From Ferrimonas balearica (lineage in GTDB: Bacteria; Pseudomonadota; Gammaproteobacteria; Enterobacterales; Shewanellaceae), in assembly GCF_019802055.1 (NCBI RefSeq), contig NZ_JAHVHW010000007.1:248001-312000 (forward strand): a stretch of DNA of 64,000 nucleotides, written 5' to 3'. Below, piece after piece: positions 1-9,222 of the stretch (the stretch's first letter is position 1; each line of letters starts with the position of its first letter). A program made the translations under genes and the position numbers. The notes beneath the pieces are model-generated. The model worked only from the letters and a program-made list of their open reading frames with translations. It ran no database searches and was not told the DNA's origin.

Positions 1-1
1 A

Positions 2-58
2 CGGACTTTACGTTACAAGTTGGCCAAAATGCGCGAGGCGGGGATTGCTCTCCCCTAA
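2..58 (+). CDS. flrC: C-terminal end of a FlrC/NtrC-type flagellar response regulator (partial)
   Basis: Only the last 18 codons and the stop lie in the window. The peptide RTLRYKLAKMREAGIALP is the second half of a Fis-type helix-turn-helix, where the RTLRYKL core is the DNA-recognition helix typical of sigma-54 activators of the NtrC family. Known context: in Vibrio, Shewanella and Pseudomonas the two-component activator FlrC/FleR is encoded just upstream of fliE and activates class III flagellar promoters. A good sigma-54 site follows 30 bases after the stop, which supports this identity. The symbol is inferred from the tail and context; the ATPase and receiver domains are outside the window. 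Confidence 0.75.
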   Translation, partial: RTLRYKLAKMREAGIALP

Positions 59-88
59 GTGACGGCTTTGCCAGTAAATATGCTGAAC

Positions 89-104
89 TGGCAAGTCCCT
101 TGCA
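89..104 (+). promoter_or_regulatory. Sigma-54 promoter for the fliE operon
   Basis: The sequence TGGCAAGTCCCTTGCA has the -24 GG (90-91) and -12 GC (102-103) exactly 12 bases apart. It matches the RpoN consensus TGGCAC-N5-TTGCA with one change in the -24 box. It lies about 58 bases before the fliE start, downstream of an flrC-type gene. By analogy with Vibrio and Pseudomonas it would drive fliEFGHIJ under FlrC control. Confidence 0.8.
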
Positions 105-161
105 TTACAATGCGGTGCAATTTGGCTCGTCAATGGTTTGACTGATACAAGGATTATGGGA

Positions 162-476
162 ATGGAGATCGGGAACAATCCCTTACTGGTGGAGATGCAG
201 AGCCTGGCCCGTGAGGCTGGAAGCAGTGCAGAACTGGCGCCAGTAAAGCCACAGCAGGACTTCTCCGCCTTCCTCACCGATGCCATTGATCATGTCAATG
301 GTCTTCAGATGAACGCCAGTGATCTGGCGACCCGGCTCGAGCTGGGCGATACCCGGGTGTCACTGTCTGACACCATGATCGCAAAAGAAAAGGCAGGCGT
401 GGCGTTTGAAGCCACGGTACAGGTGCGCAATAAGCTGGTCGAAGCGTACAAGGAAATCATGAATATGCCGGTGTAA
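162..476 (+). CDS. fliE: Flagellar hook-basal body protein FliE
   Basis: FliE is the small adaptor that joins the MS ring (FliF) to the proximal rod. The 104-residue product has the family features: a short N-terminal helix, then a conserved C-terminal half with the motifs DFSAFLTDAIDHVN, DTRVSLSDTMIAKEKAGVAFEATVQ-type helix packing and the VRNKLVEAYKEIMNMPV tail. I place the start at the ATG at 162 because an AAGG lies 9 bases before it. An ATG at 156 and a TTG at 138 are also in frame, but 156 is only 3 bases from that site. It is the first gene after the sigma-54 site, and fliF follows 18 bases later. Confidence 0.93.
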   Translation: MEIGNNPLLVEMQSLAREAGSSAELAPVKPQQDFSAFLTDAIDHVNGLQMNASDLATRLELGDTRVSLSDTMIAKEKAGVAFEATVQVRNKLVEAYKEIMNMPV

Positions 477-494
477 CCGGCCTGAGGTAATGCG

Positions 495-2246
495 GTGGCT
501 GAGGCGAATACGTCAACCGAATTGATGATCAATGACAGCGGCAACACCATGCCGGCCGCTGTCACCGGCGGTGGCAATGCAGGTGCCGGTGCGGAAATTG
601 AGGAGAATAAGGTCAGTCCCCTCTCTTCACTTGGCAATACCGACGTCCTTCGTCAAATCAGCCTTATCCTGGCGCTGGCGATCAGCCTTGCCATTGCGGT
701 GTTCCTGATGATCTGGGCCCAGGAGCCGGCCTATCGGCCGCTGGGTCAGATGGAGACTCAGGAGTTAATCGATACCCTGGATTTCCTGGATCAGCAGAAA
801 CTGCCCTACAAGCTTGAGGGCAACACCCTTTCTGTTCCCGAAGACCGCTTTTCCGATATCCGTCTGATGCTCACCCGTAACGGTCTGGGCCCGGCTCGTC
901 AGCAGCAGGATTTCCTCAATCAGGACAGTGGGTTTGGTGTCAGCCAGCGGATGGAGCAGGCGCGTCTAAAACACAGCCAGGAACAGACCCTGGCCTCCGC
1001 CGTTGAGGAGTTGCGCAGTGTCCAGCGCGCCCGTGTGATTCTGGCGTTGCCGCAGCAAAACGTGTTTGCCCGCCAACAGCGTGAGCCCTCGGCCACCGTG
1101 GTAGTGACCCTGAACCGGGGCAGTGAACTGCGCCAGTCTGAGGTGGACGCCATAGTCGACATCGTGGCCTCCGCCGTACATGGGCTGAAGCCTGCCCGCG
1201 TGACCGTGACCGACCAGCATGGCCGCCTGCTCAACTCCGGTAGCCAGGATGGCATCTCCGCCCAGGGGCGCCGGGAGTTGGAGCTGCGGGTTCAGCAGGA
1301 GCAACTCTACCGCGAGAAGATCGACAGCATACTGATTCCGGTGCTGGGGCTGGGCAAATACAGCGCCCAGGTGGACGTCACCATGGATTTCTCAGCGGTG
1401 GAGGAGACCTCCCGCCGCTACAACCCGGACCTGCCTGCGGTGCGCAGCGAGATGCTGATAGAGGATAACCAGAACGGCTCCGGCCCGGTTGGGATCCCCG
1501 GCGCTCTGACCAATCAGCCCCCCATCGCGTCCGACATTCCGCAGGAAGTGGGAGGGCAGGGGCAGGATGAACGACTGGCCCAGGGCCGCAACCGCAGTGA
1601 AGTGACCCGTAACTATGAGCTCGATTCCACCATCAGCCACACCCGGCAACAGGTGGGCACCGTGCGTCGGGTTACTCTCTCCGTTGCGGTGGACTACAAG
1701 TCTGTGCCCGGTGCTGATGGCGTCGACACCATGCAGCCGCTGGCTGACAACGAACTGGCGAACATCCGTCGACTGCTGATGGGCAGTGTCGGCTTCAATG
1801 CGGCCCGTGGCGACGTGCTGGAAGTGGTTTCCGTTCCCTTTGCGGAAGACCTGGCGCTGGCCCCGATTAATGTACCGATCTATGAGCAGGCCTGGTTCTG
1901 GCGTGCCGTGAAATACGCCTTGGGCGCACTGGGACTGTTCGTACTGCTGATGGTCGTGGTGCGACCGATGATCAAACGCCTGATCAATCCGCAGCAGGCG
2001 AAGGAAGAGGAGGCGGGCGCTAACGGTTTGGGTGCGCTGGCCGAACTGGAAGACCAGTACGCGGCGGAGACCCTTGGCTTGTTGAGCCAGTCGGATGGCG
2101 ATTACTCCTACGCCGAAGATGGGTCGATTCTGTTGCCCGATCTTCATAAGGACGATGACATGTTGCGGGCCATTCGTGCCCTGGTGGCCAATGAGCCAGA
2201 CCTGTCCACCCAAGTGATCAAGAGTTGGTTGAACGAAGATGGCTGA
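495..2246 (+). CDS. fliF: Flagellar MS-ring protein FliF
   Basis: FliF forms the inner-membrane MS ring on which the rotor and export gate are built. The 583 residues show two membrane segments, about 55-75 and about 470-490, flanking a large periplasmic region with the ring-building motifs. The short acidic C-terminal tail (last ~25 residues, ending IKSWLNEDG) is the usual FliG-binding segment. The start is a GTG at 495 with TGAGG a few bases upstream. The N-terminal ~45 residues are Gly/Ala/Asn-rich and probably disordered. Its last 8 bases overlap the start of fliG, so the two are probably translationally coupled, as expected for proteins that assemble together. Confidence 0.96.
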   Translation: MAEANTSTELMINDSGNTMPAAVTGGGNAGAGAEIEENKVSPLSSLGNTDVLRQISLILALAISLAIAVFLMIWAQEPAYRPLGQMETQELIDTLDFLDQQKLPYKLEGNTLSVPEDRFSDIRLMLTRNGLGPARQQQDFLNQDSGFGVSQRMEQARLKHSQEQTLASAVEELRSVQRARVILALPQQNVFARQQREPSATVVVTLNRGSELRQSEVDAIVDIVASAVHGLKPARVTVTDQHGRLLNSGSQDGISAQGRRELELRVQQEQLYREKIDSILIPVLGLGKYSAQVDVTMDFSAVEETSRRYNPDLPAVRSEMLIEDNQNGSGPVGIPGALTNQPPIASDIPQEVGGQGQDERLAQGRNRSEVTRNYELDSTISHTRQQVGTVRRVTLSVAVDYKSVPGADGVDTMQPLADNELANIRRLLMGSVGFNAARGDVLEVVSVPFAEDLALAPINVPIYEQAWFWRAVKYALGALGLFVLLMVVVRPMIKRLINPQQAKEEEAGANGLGALAELEDQYAAETLGLLSQSDGDYSYAEDGSILLPDLHKDDDMLRAIRALVANEPDLSTQVIKSWLNEDG

Positions 2247-3288
2247 GCAAGCGCTTTCTAAAACGCCGGCAGCGGGCAACAGTTTTGATGTGGCCAAGCT
2301 GAACGGCATCGAAAAAACCGCCATTTTGCTGCTCTCCCTGAGTGAGTCAGATGCCGCCCAGATCCTGAAAAATCTGGAGCCTAAGCAGGTCCAGAAAGTG
2401 GGCATGGCGATGGCGGGGATGCGCGATTTCAGTCAGGAAAAAGTGACGGCCGTGCATCGGCTGTTTCTGGAGCAGATCAAGCAGTTCTCCTCCATCGGTC
2501 TGAACAGTGAAGACTTCGTCCGTAAGGCCCTAACCCACGCTTTGGGTGAGGATAAGGCGGGCAACCTGATTGAACAGATTGTCATGGGGCACGGTGCCAA
2601 AGGGCTCGATTCACTCAAGTGGATGGATGCCCGTCAGGTGGCCAACATCATCCGCAACGAGCACCCCCAGATCCAGACCATCGTGCTCTCCTATCTGGAG
2701 CCGGATCAGGCTGCCCAGATCCTCAGTCAGTTTACCGAGCGAGTGCGTCTCGACCTGATGCTGCGAATTGCCAACCTGGAAGAGGTGCAACCGGCGGCGC
2801 TGCAGGAACTGAACGACATCATGGAGAAGCAGTTCGCCGGTCAGTCCGGTGCCCAGGCGGCCAAGATGGGCGGCCTGAAGGCGGCGGCCAACATCATGAA
2901 CTACATGGATACCGGCGTCGAAAGCATGCTGATGGAGTCGATCCGCGAAACCGACGAAGAGTTGGGCCAGCAGATCCAGGACCTGATGTTCGTGTTCGAA
3001 AACCTCTCCGATGTGGACGACCGCGGCATCCAGACCATCCTCCGCGAAGTACAGCAGGACGTGCTTATCCGCGCTCTCAAGGGCGCCGACGACACCCTGC
3101 GAGAGAAGATTCTGGGCAACATGTCCAAGCGCCAGGCGGAACTGGTGCGGGACGATCTGGAAGCGATGGGTCCGATCCGTCTGTCCGAAGTGGAAGCGGC
3201 GCAGAAGGAGATCCTGGCCATCGCCCGCAAACTGGCCGACGCTGGCGAGGTGATGCTCGGTGGCGGTGGCGGCGAAGAGTTCTTGTAA
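2239..3288 (+). CDS. fliG: Flagellar motor switch protein FliG
   Basis: FliG is the rotor component that binds FliF, FliM and the MotA stator and generates torque. The 349-residue product has the full three-domain length. The N-terminal domain begins with LNGIEKTAILLLSLSE, the middle part carries the EHPQ motif (NEHPQIQTIVLSYL), and the C-terminal domain carries the charged torque helix (RALKGADDTLREKILGNMSKR). The tail is glycine-rich (GGGGGEEFL), somewhat longer than in enteric proteins. It overlaps fliF by 8 bases and is followed 3 bases later by fliH. Confidence 0.97.
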   Translation: MAEQALSKTPAAGNSFDVAKLNGIEKTAILLLSLSESDAAQILKNLEPKQVQKVGMAMAGMRDFSQEKVTAVHRLFLEQIKQFSSIGLNSEDFVRKALTHALGEDKAGNLIEQIVMGHGAKGLDSLKWMDARQVANIIRNEHPQIQTIVLSYLEPDQAAQILSQFTERVRLDLMLRIANLEEVQPAALQELNDIMEKQFAGQSGAQAAKMGGLKAAANIMNYMDTGVESMLMESIRETDEELGQQIQDLMFVFENLSDVDDRGIQTILREVQQDVLIRALKGADDTLREKILGNMSKRQAELVRDDLEAMGPIRLSEVEAAQKEILAIARKLADAGEVMLGGGGGEEFL

Positions 3289-3291
3289 TCG

Positions 3292-4200
3292 ATGAGCGAC
3301 ACCCTCAACCCCCGCATTCTGCGAGCCGGCCTGGTGGAAACCCGGGACTGGGCGCTGCCGGATATGGCGGACCCTGATGCTCAACCCGCTGAGAGTGCGC
3401 TGCATCGTACCCTCTCTGCCCCGGTAGAGGTGGAAGAGGAGGAGGCACTGCCGCCCCCTCCGACGCTGGAAGAGATTGAGTCGATCCGTGAGGACGCCTA
3501 CCAGGACGGTTTTGCCGAAGGCAAAGCGGCGGGTGAGGCCAAGGGCCTGGAGGAGGGGCGCCTCAAAGGGGCGGAGCAGGGCCATACTGAGGGTTATCAG
3601 CAGGGACTGGAGCAGGGCCTCGAAGCGGGTCGTGCCGAAATTGATGCCCGTGCCGCCCAGTGGGACCAACTGCTGGGTGAACTGATTTCCCCGCTGGAAG
3701 CGGTGGATGAACAGGTGGAGCGCGAGCTGGTAACCCTGGCGATGAGGCTGGCTCAGGCGGTGGTTCAGGTGGAGCTGAAAACCTCGCCGGAGGCGGTTCT
3801 GGAAGCCCTGCGTCTGGGCATTAATGCGCTGCCCTCTCAACGTCAGAGCGTCGCCATTCAGGCGAGCGAAGGGGATAAAACGCTGATCGCCAACACCTTT
3901 GGTGAAGAGGCGTTGGCCCAGCGCCAGTGGCAACTGGTGCTTGAGCCCACCCTGAACCCCGGTTCTCTGGTGCTGAACACCGAGCGCAGCGAAGTGCCGA
4001 TGCTGGGGGATGACCGCCTGCGTAAGGTGCTGGAAACCTTCGCTCAACGCCCTCGTGATCCGGTTGAAGAACCCCCTTATCCCAACCCCGCGTCCGCCCG
4101 TGCCGAAGCGGCAGCTGAGCCCGCTGCTGAGGAAAGTGACGCGGCCACAACGCCCTCTGAGCCCAGCCCCGAAGAGCCCTCCCATGACCCTGCGCAGTGA
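3292..4200 (+). CDS. fliH: Flagellar assembly protein FliH
   Basis: FliH is the negative regulator and stator of the FliI ATPase in the flagellar type III export machine. The 302 residues show the hallmark stretch of glycine-zipper repeats at about 73-113 ([30 protein letters not shown]), followed by a conserved C-terminal FliI-binding region (about 125-255). The first ~60 and last ~40 residues are rich in Pro, Glu and Ala and are likely disordered. The Ala/Glu/Pro-rich tail is longer than in E. coli. The end overlaps the fliI start by 17 bases, suggesting coupled translation of the two partners. Confidence 0.95.
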   Translation: MSDTLNPRILRAGLVETRDWALPDMADPDAQPAESALHRTLSAPVEVEEEEALPPPPTLEEIESIREDAYQDGFAEGKAAGEAKGLEEGRLKGAEQGHTEGYQQGLEQGLEAGRAEIDARAAQWDQLLGELISPLEAVDEQVERELVTLAMRLAQAVVQVELKTSPEAVLEALRLGINALPSQRQSVAIQASEGDKTLIANTFGEEALAQRQWQLVLEPTLNPGSLVLNTERSEVPMLGDDRLRKVLETFAQRPRDPVEEPPYPNPASARAEAAAEPAAEESDAATTPSEPSPEEPSHDPAQ

Positions 4201-5524
4201 GCGTTTGCGTCGGCGGGTCCAGGCCTGGCACAACAATGTCCAGAGCCTGGCGCCGGTCGCCTCCGGCCAACTGTTGCGGGTGGTGGGATTGACCCTTGAA
4301 GCGGTCGGTTGCCGTGCACCCGTCGGCTCCCTGTGCCAAATCGAAACCCTCAGTGGTCAACTGACCGCCGAGGTGGTCGGCTTTGACGACCAGGTGCTCT
4401 ACCTGATGCCGGTGGAGGAACTCAAAGGGGTGCTTCCCGGCGCCCGGGTGACACCGATGGGGCAACGTCAGGGGTTGCCTGTCGGCCCGGAACTGCTGGG
4501 TCGGGTGCTGGATGGCAATGGCGAGCCGCTGGACGGCATGGGGCCCATTGCCACCCGGGATCGCGCCCCCCATCACGCCACCCTGCTCAACCCCATGGCT
4601 CGCCGTCCCATCCATCAACCCATCGACGTTGGCGTCAGAACCATCAACGCCATGCTCACGGTGGGGCAGGGGCAGCGGATGGGCCTGTTTGCGGGCTCGG
4701 GCGTGGGCAAATCCGTACTGTTGGGGATGATGACCCGGGGCACCAATGCGGATGTGATCGTGGTGGGCCTGGTGGGTGAGCGTGGCCGGGAGGTCAAAGA
4801 GTTCATTGAGGAGATCCTCGGGCCGGAAGGGCGGGCCCGCGCCGTGGTGGTGGCCGCACCGGCGGACACCAGCCCCCTGATGCGCTTGCGCGCCTGCGAA
4901 ACCGCCACCCGAATTGCCGAGCACTTCCGCGATCAGGGCCACAACGTCCTGCTGCTGATGGACTCCCTGACCCGTTACGCTCAGGCGCAGCGTGAGATCG
5001 CCCTGGCCATTGGCGAGCCGCCGGCCACCAAGGGTTACCCGCCGTCGGTATTTGCCCGTCTGCCCCAACTGGTGGAGCGGGCAGGTAACGGTGGGCCAGG
5101 CCAGGGCAGCATTACCGCCTTCTATACGGTGCTGACCGAAGGGGATGATCAGCAGGACCCCATCGCCGATGCGGCCCGCGCCATTCTGGATGGCCACATC
5201 GTACTCTCCCGCGCTTTGGCGGAGAGCGGGCACTATCCTGCCATCGACATTGAGGCGTCCATCAGCCGGGTGATGCCGATGGTGACCGAACCGCTGCACC
5301 TTGAAGCGGCGCAGTTGATCAAACAGCTGTGGTCGGCCTTCCGGCAAAACCAGGACCTGATCGCCATCGGTGCCTACAGTGCCGGCTCCGATCCCCAGGT
5401 AGATAAGGCGATCGCCATGCAGCCCGCGTTCAACTCTTTCCTCCGTCAGGCGATGAAGTCTCCGGTGGATTACGAGCAGAGTCTGACCCAACTGGCCCGT
5501 CTGGCGGCCCAGTGCCGGGGTTGA
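4184..5524 (+). CDS. fliI: Flagellum-specific ATPase FliI
   Basis: FliI is the hexameric ATPase of flagellar type III secretion, related to the F1-ATPase beta subunit. The 446-residue protein carries the family P-loop AGSGVGKS at residues 170-177 and the signature [20 protein letters not shown] longer frame extends back to 4010, but the ATG at 4184 ([13 protein letters not shown]) gives the normal family length and N-terminus, so I use it. It overlaps fliH by 17 bases. fliJ, its coiled-coil stalk partner, starts 10 bases after the stop. Confidence 0.96.
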   Translation: MTLRSERLRRRVQAWHNNVQSLAPVASGQLLRVVGLTLEAVGCRAPVGSLCQIETLSGQLTAEVVGFDDQVLYLMPVEELKGVLPGARVTPMGQRQGLPVGPELLGRVLDGNGEPLDGMGPIATRDRAPHHATLLNPMARRPIHQPIDVGVRTINAMLTVGQGQRMGLFAGSGVGKSVLLGMMTRGTNADVIVVGLVGERGREVKEFIEEILGPEGRARAVVVAAPADTSPLMRLRACETATRIAEHFRDQGHNVLLLMDSLTRYAQAQREIALAIGEPPATKGYPPSVFARLPQLVERAGNGGPGQGSITAFYTVLTEGDDQQDPIADAARAILDGHIVLSRALAESGHYPAIDIEASISRVMPMVTEPLHLEAAQLIKQLWSAFRQNQDLIAIGAYSAGSDPQVDKAIAMQPAFNSFLRQAMKSPVDYEQSLTQLARLAAQCRG

Positions 5525-5534
5525 GTAGCGCCTC

Positions 5535-5978
5535 ATGAGCGATCCGAAACAGCTGGCCCAAGTGCTGGCGATGGCCGATAAAGCGCTGGAGAAGGCGGCG
5601 CTGGATCTTCGCAGTGCCAACTCCGCCGTCCAGGCCCTTAAGCAACAGCTGACTCAGCTGCAAAACTACCGTTGGGACTATGTCAAACAGGCCCAGCAGC
5701 AGGCGGGCACCACGCTGCACGCCTCCCACTACCAGCAGTACCACCACTTTATCGCCAAACTGGATGCGGCGATCACTCAGCATATGGCGCGCCTGCGTCA
5801 GGCGGAAGCCGCGGCGGAGCAGCGTCAGGGTTTATGGCAACAGGCGCACCAGAGGCAACAGGCGATCGCCCTGTTGATCAACAAGGCGGATGCCCGGGCG
5901 CGGACGCTGGCGGAGAAACGAGGCCAGCGGGAGCTGGATGAGTTTGCCCTGCAACAGTTTGTCCGTCGCCAGCGCTAA
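5535..5978 (+). CDS. fliJ: Flagellar export protein FliJ
   Basis: FliJ is the small coiled-coil protein that inserts into the FliI ring and helps couple energy to export. The 147-residue product is almost wholly alpha-helical and rich in Gln, Ala, Arg and Leu, with heptad-like patterns, as expected. Sequence conservation in this family is weak, so the call rests on length, coiled-coil character (for example ALKQQLTQLQNYRWDYVKQA) and position directly after fliI. It is the last gene of the first flagellar unit. A new sigma-54 site lies about 30 bases after its stop. Confidence 0.92.
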   Translation: MSDPKQLAQVLAMADKALEKAALDLRSANSAVQALKQQLTQLQNYRWDYVKQAQQQAGTTLHASHYQQYHHFIAKLDAAITQHMARLRQAEAAAEQRQGLWQQAHQRQQAIALLINKADARARTLAEKRGQRELDEFALQQFVRRQR

Positions 5979-6006
5979 AGCCTCGTCAACTCAGCGACCT
6001 TTGTAA

Positions 6007-6022
6007 TGGCCTGGTTATTGCA
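6007..6022 (+). promoter_or_regulatory. Sigma-54 promoter for the fliK-flhB operon
   Basis: TGGCCTGGTTATTGCA has GG at 6008-6009 and GC at 6020-6021, 12 bases apart, with a consensus TTGCA -12 box. It lies in the 85-base gap between fliJ and fliK, about 40 bases before the chosen fliK start. The site also sits inside an imperfect inverted repeat (AATGGCCTGG at 6005-6014 against CCTGGCCATT at 6028-6037). Confidence 0.75.
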
Positions 6023-6063
6023 TTAAACCTGGCCATTCATCGACAGTGTCAGGATCCCACAGC

Positions 6064-7557
6064 ATGTCCAATCTGATCGCGCCGCCGATCTCTGCCGTCC
6101 CAGCCACGGGCGGTGCGCTTAATCAGCGTGCCGAAGAGGGAGAGCAAGCAGAAAGCTCCCTTTTTGCCTCTTTGGTGGCGGACGCAGAGCAGACGCAGTC
6201 TGGCAGCGATGACAGCGCCGATAAGATCCCCTCTGAAAAGGAGCGCGCCTCTCTGGTTGAGCAGGTGAAGGCGTTACCGGGCGAGCAGGCAATATCAGGT
6301 GAGGACACTGGCGCCGACTCTGGCAGCGAATTGTCCGAGGCCGGGGAGAAGCGGCAAGCTGTTGCCACCCCGACAGGGCTGGGTGGCAGTGAAGTGCTGC
6401 TGGAGGAGACCCCGGACGCGTTGATGCCGTCTTCCCGGGTTGAGGGTGACGTGCTGGAGAGTACCGTTGATAGCGATGAGTTGCTGTCGCAGTTGGCAGC
6501 ACTGGACAAAGCCAAGCGTCAAATGGATGGCGCTGAACCCGCTATTGAACCCACTGTAGAACCGGTCGGTAAGCTGGCTGCGGAGTCACTGACCGCATCG
6601 GCACCGCTGGACACGATGACCAAGGATGATGCTGCATTAAAGCCGGATGGTCTGGAATCAGGCCAAGCGGCGACGGAAGCGAAACCGGGCTCGGCTGATG
6701 GGGTGCCGTCCGTTGTTGCCGCAGCTGGCAAGACTCTGGATGCTGTGGCGCAGCCAACAGGACACAGGGCGGAGCCAATGGCCGCTTCTTTGGGGCAATC
6801 GAACCTCAACTCAGGCATCCCGGTTGGCAATCTCGGTAGCGAACTGTCCGCAGACTCCGGAGTGGAGAGCAAGCTGGTAGGTGCTGAAGGCGTCAGCCTC
6901 AGCAGTGCGACCTCCCCCTCTAGCGCGGGTGGTGGCCTGACGGCAAGTGGCCAGTCAGCAGCGATTGCAATGGCCGCACAAGGGGCCATGAACACGCCTG
7001 AGGGGACGGCGGCCAGCGCGGACACCGGATCGGATCTCTCGCTGGATCTGGGTGATGGCCCGGACGGCGACCATCACCGCATTCTGAACACGGAATCCGC
7101 ACAGCGGCAGAGCACTCGCGCCCCGGTGGGAGCCGAATCTGCCCTGATGCGACAACCGGTGGCGGCGGAGCGCCTCGCCCCGGAGCTGCGCGAGCGGCTT
7201 GCAGTGATGATCAACAGTGAGCGGCTCACTGCGGAACTGCGCCTGGACCCGCCGGAACTGGGGGCGCTTCAGGTGCGGATCCAGATGAACGGTGACCAGG
7301 CTCAGGTACAGATACAGACTCAGAACGCTCAGGCCCGCGACCTGCTTGAACAGGCACTGCCGCGGCTGAGGGAGATGTTGCAGGGGCAGGGGATTCAATT
7401 GGCGGACGCCAATGTCTCTCAGCAGCAGTCCGGAGGACAATCAGAATCCCGGGGTGGTTCGGCTGGGACTGGTGGAGAATCGGCCTCTCAGGAGGAGTTG
7501 GTTGCCCACCAGATAAGCAACCGGAATGCAGAAGGCGGCATTGATTTCTACGCCTGA
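6064..7557 (+). CDS. fliK: Flagellar hook-length control protein FliK
   Basis: FliK is a secreted ruler that measures hook length and switches export specificity through FlhB. The 497-residue protein has the normal layout: a long low-complexity N-terminal part (about 1-360, rich in Ala, Gly, Ser, Glu) and a conserved C-terminal domain. The latter contains LRLDPPELGALQVRIQMNGD and a helix ending LPRLREMLQGQGIQL, followed by a Gln/Ser/Gly-rich tail. I chose the ATG at 6064 because AGGA stands 9 bases upstream. A GTG at 6046 in the same frame would add six residues. It is the first gene of the second flagellar unit. Confidence 0.93.
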   Translation: MSNLIAPPISAVPATGGALNQRAEEGEQAESSLFASLVADAEQTQSGSDDSADKIPSEKERASLVEQVKALPGEQAISGEDTGADSGSELSEAGEKRQAVATPTGLGGSEVLLEETPDALMPSSRVEGDVLESTVDSDELLSQLAALDKAKRQMDGAEPAIEPTVEPVGKLAAESLTASAPLDTMTKDDAALKPDGLESGQAATEAKPGSADGVPSVVAAAGKTLDAVAQPTGHRAEPMAASLGQSNLNSGIPVGNLGSELSADSGVESKLVGAEGVSLSSATSPSSAGGGLTASGQSAAIAMAAQGAMNTPEGTAASADTGSDLSLDLGDGPDGDHHRILNTESAQRQSTRAPVGAESALMRQPVAAERLAPELRERLAVMINSERLTAELRLDPPELGALQVRIQMNGDQAQVQIQTQNAQARDLLEQALPRLREMLQGQGIQLADANVSQQQSGGQSESRGGSAGTGGESASQEELVAHQISNRNAEGGIDFYA

Positions 7558-7617
7558 GATCCCCTGTGCTAACCTAGCCGCCGATTTGACAGTAACACGC
7601 GTATTTTTGGGCAGAAA

Positions 7618-8139
7618 ATGGCAGACGACACACTACAAGTGGATGTAGGAACCGCGCCGGGCAAACGCCGGCTTCAGTGGATGATTGCGATTGGCGCAGG
7701 CGTACTGTTGCTGATTGCCGCCGTATTCGGCGTGGTGTCGATGCTGGGTGGCAGCGATGAGGTCAGCGACCCGACTCAAGCTCTGTCCAGCAATCAGATT
7801 AAGCCCGGCCTGGCGCAGGACGGGGCGCTCTACGTTCCGATGCCCCGGCCATTCCTGTTCAATCTTCCGGGGCCGGACCGAACCCATCTGGTGCAGATTA
7901 AGGTGCAGCTTCAGGTACGTGGCACCGATGCGCAGAGCGCGGCCCGCAAGCACATTCCCCTGATTGAAGACACCCTTCTGACCACCTTCAGTGCGTCAGA
8001 TGCGGCCCAGATCCGGCGCAAAGAGGGCAAGGATGAGTTGCGTACTCAGGCCCTGCTCAATGTTCAGAATGCACTGCAATCCATTACCGGTAAGCCCCAG
8101 GTTGAGCGGGTGCTCTTTACCGGTTTCGTGATGCAATAG
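7618..8139 (+). CDS. fliL: Flagellar basal body-associated protein FliL
   Basis: FliL is a single-pass inner-membrane protein that rings the stator and supports torque. The 173 residues show a short cytoplasmic N-terminus, one membrane segment at about 20-43 and a periplasmic stomatin-like domain. The C-terminal motif ending VERVLFTGFVMQ is typical for the family. It lies 60 bases after fliK and 9 bases before fliM, in the usual fliKLM order. No separate promoter was recognised in the gap before it. Confidence 0.94.
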   Translation: MADDTLQVDVGTAPGKRRLQWMIAIGAGVLLLIAAVFGVVSMLGGSDEVSDPTQALSSNQIKPGLAQDGALYVPMPRPFLFNLPGPDRTHLVQIKVQLQVRGTDAQSAARKHIPLIEDTLLTTFSASDAAQIRRKEGKDELRTQALLNVQNALQSITGKPQVERVLFTGFVMQ

Positions 8140-8148
8140 GGAGAAGCG

Positions 8149-9222
8149 ATGAGCGATCTGCTGAGTCAGGACGAGATCGATGCGCTGCTTCATGGTGTCG
8201 ATGAGGTTGAGGAGGATGACCTTCTCGACGACCGCGAAGGCGCCACCATCTATGACTTTACCTCCCAGGATCGGATTGTCCGTGGTCGGATGCCGACCCT
8301 GGAGCTGGTTAACGAGCGTTTTGCCCGCCACCTGCGGATCAGCTTGTTCAACATGATGCGCCGCAACGCCGAGGTGTCGATCAACGGCGTTCAGATGGTC
8401 AAGTTTGGCGAGTACGTTCATACCCTGTTTGTCCCCACCAGCCTGAATATGGTGCGCTTCCGTCCGCTGAAAGGCACGGGCCTTATCACCATGGAAGCCC
8501 GTCTGGTGTTTATCCTGGTGGACAACTTCTTCGGAGGGGATGGGCGGTTCCAGGCCAAGATTGAGGGCCGGGAGTTTACCCCCACCGAGCGACGCATTAT
8601 CCAATTGCTGCTTAAGACGGTGTTCGAGGATTACAAAGAGTCCTGGGCACCGGTAATGGATGTCGAGTTCGAGTACCTGGATTCCGAAGTGAACCCGGCG
8701 ATGGCTAACATCGTCAGCCCCACCGAAGTGGTGGTGGTCTCCTCCTTCCATATTGAGCTGGATGGGGGCGGCGGTGACTTCCACATCACCTTGCCCTACT
8801 CAATGATTGAGCCTATCCGTGAGCTGCTCGACGCCGGTGTTCAAAGTGATAAACAGGACACCGACATGCGCTGGGCCAAAGCGCTTCAGGACGAGATCAT
8901 GGACGTGCCGGTGGACCTCTCCACCATGCTGCTGGAACAGGAGCTGACCCTGCGCGACATCATGGAGATGAAGGCGGGGGACATCATCCCGGTTGAGATG
9001 CCGGAGCATATGCTGGTGCGCATTGAAGACCTGCCCACGTTCCGGGGCAAATTGGGGCGCAAGGGCGATAACGTGGCGGTGCGGATTGAAGAGCGCATCC
9101 CCAGACCCAAGTCCTACAAGAACGAATTGCAATTGATCAACCGACATGGCGCCGTGGCGCTGGAGCCCTCGATCACCATCGATGGGCTGGAAGATAACTC
9201 CGTACAAGAAGGTGAACGATGA
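8149..9222 (+). CDS. fliM: Flagellar motor switch protein FliM
   Basis: FliM is the C-ring protein that receives phosphorylated CheY and reverses rotation. The N-terminal peptide MSDLLSQDEIDALLHGV is the conserved CheY-P binding motif. A CheC-like middle domain (about 45-230) and a C-terminal SpoA domain follow. Its length of 357 residues is normal. It overlaps fliN by 4 bases (ATGA), so the two C-ring proteins are probably translationally coupled. Confidence 0.97.
   Translation: MSDLLSQDEIDALLHGVDEVEEDDLLDDREGATIYDFTSQDRIVRGRMPTLELVNERFARHLRISLFNMMRRNAEVSINGVQMVKFGEYVHTLFVPTSLNMVRFRPLKGTGLITMEARLVFILVDNFFGGDGRFQAKIEGREFTPTERRIIQLLLKTVFEDYKESWAPVMDVEFEYLDSEVNPAMANIVSPTEVVVVSSFHIELDGGGGDFHITLPYSMIEPIRELLDAGVQSDKQDTDMRWAKALQDEIMDVPVDLSTMLLEQELTLRDIMEMKAGDIIPVEMPEHMLVRIEDLPTFRGKLGRKGDNVAVRIEERIPRPKSYKNELQLINRHGAVALEPSITIDGLEDNSVQEGER

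Noticed and set aside
1392-2405. Long minus-strand open frames opposite flagellar and che genes
   Set aside because: They are opposite well-identified genes in GC-rich DNA, with His/Gln/Arg-rich low-complexity products typical of antisense shadows.
7586-7617. TTGACA upstream of fliL as a promoter
   Set aside because: The only AT-rich -10 candidate is about 10 bases away, too close; fliL fits in the fliK unit.
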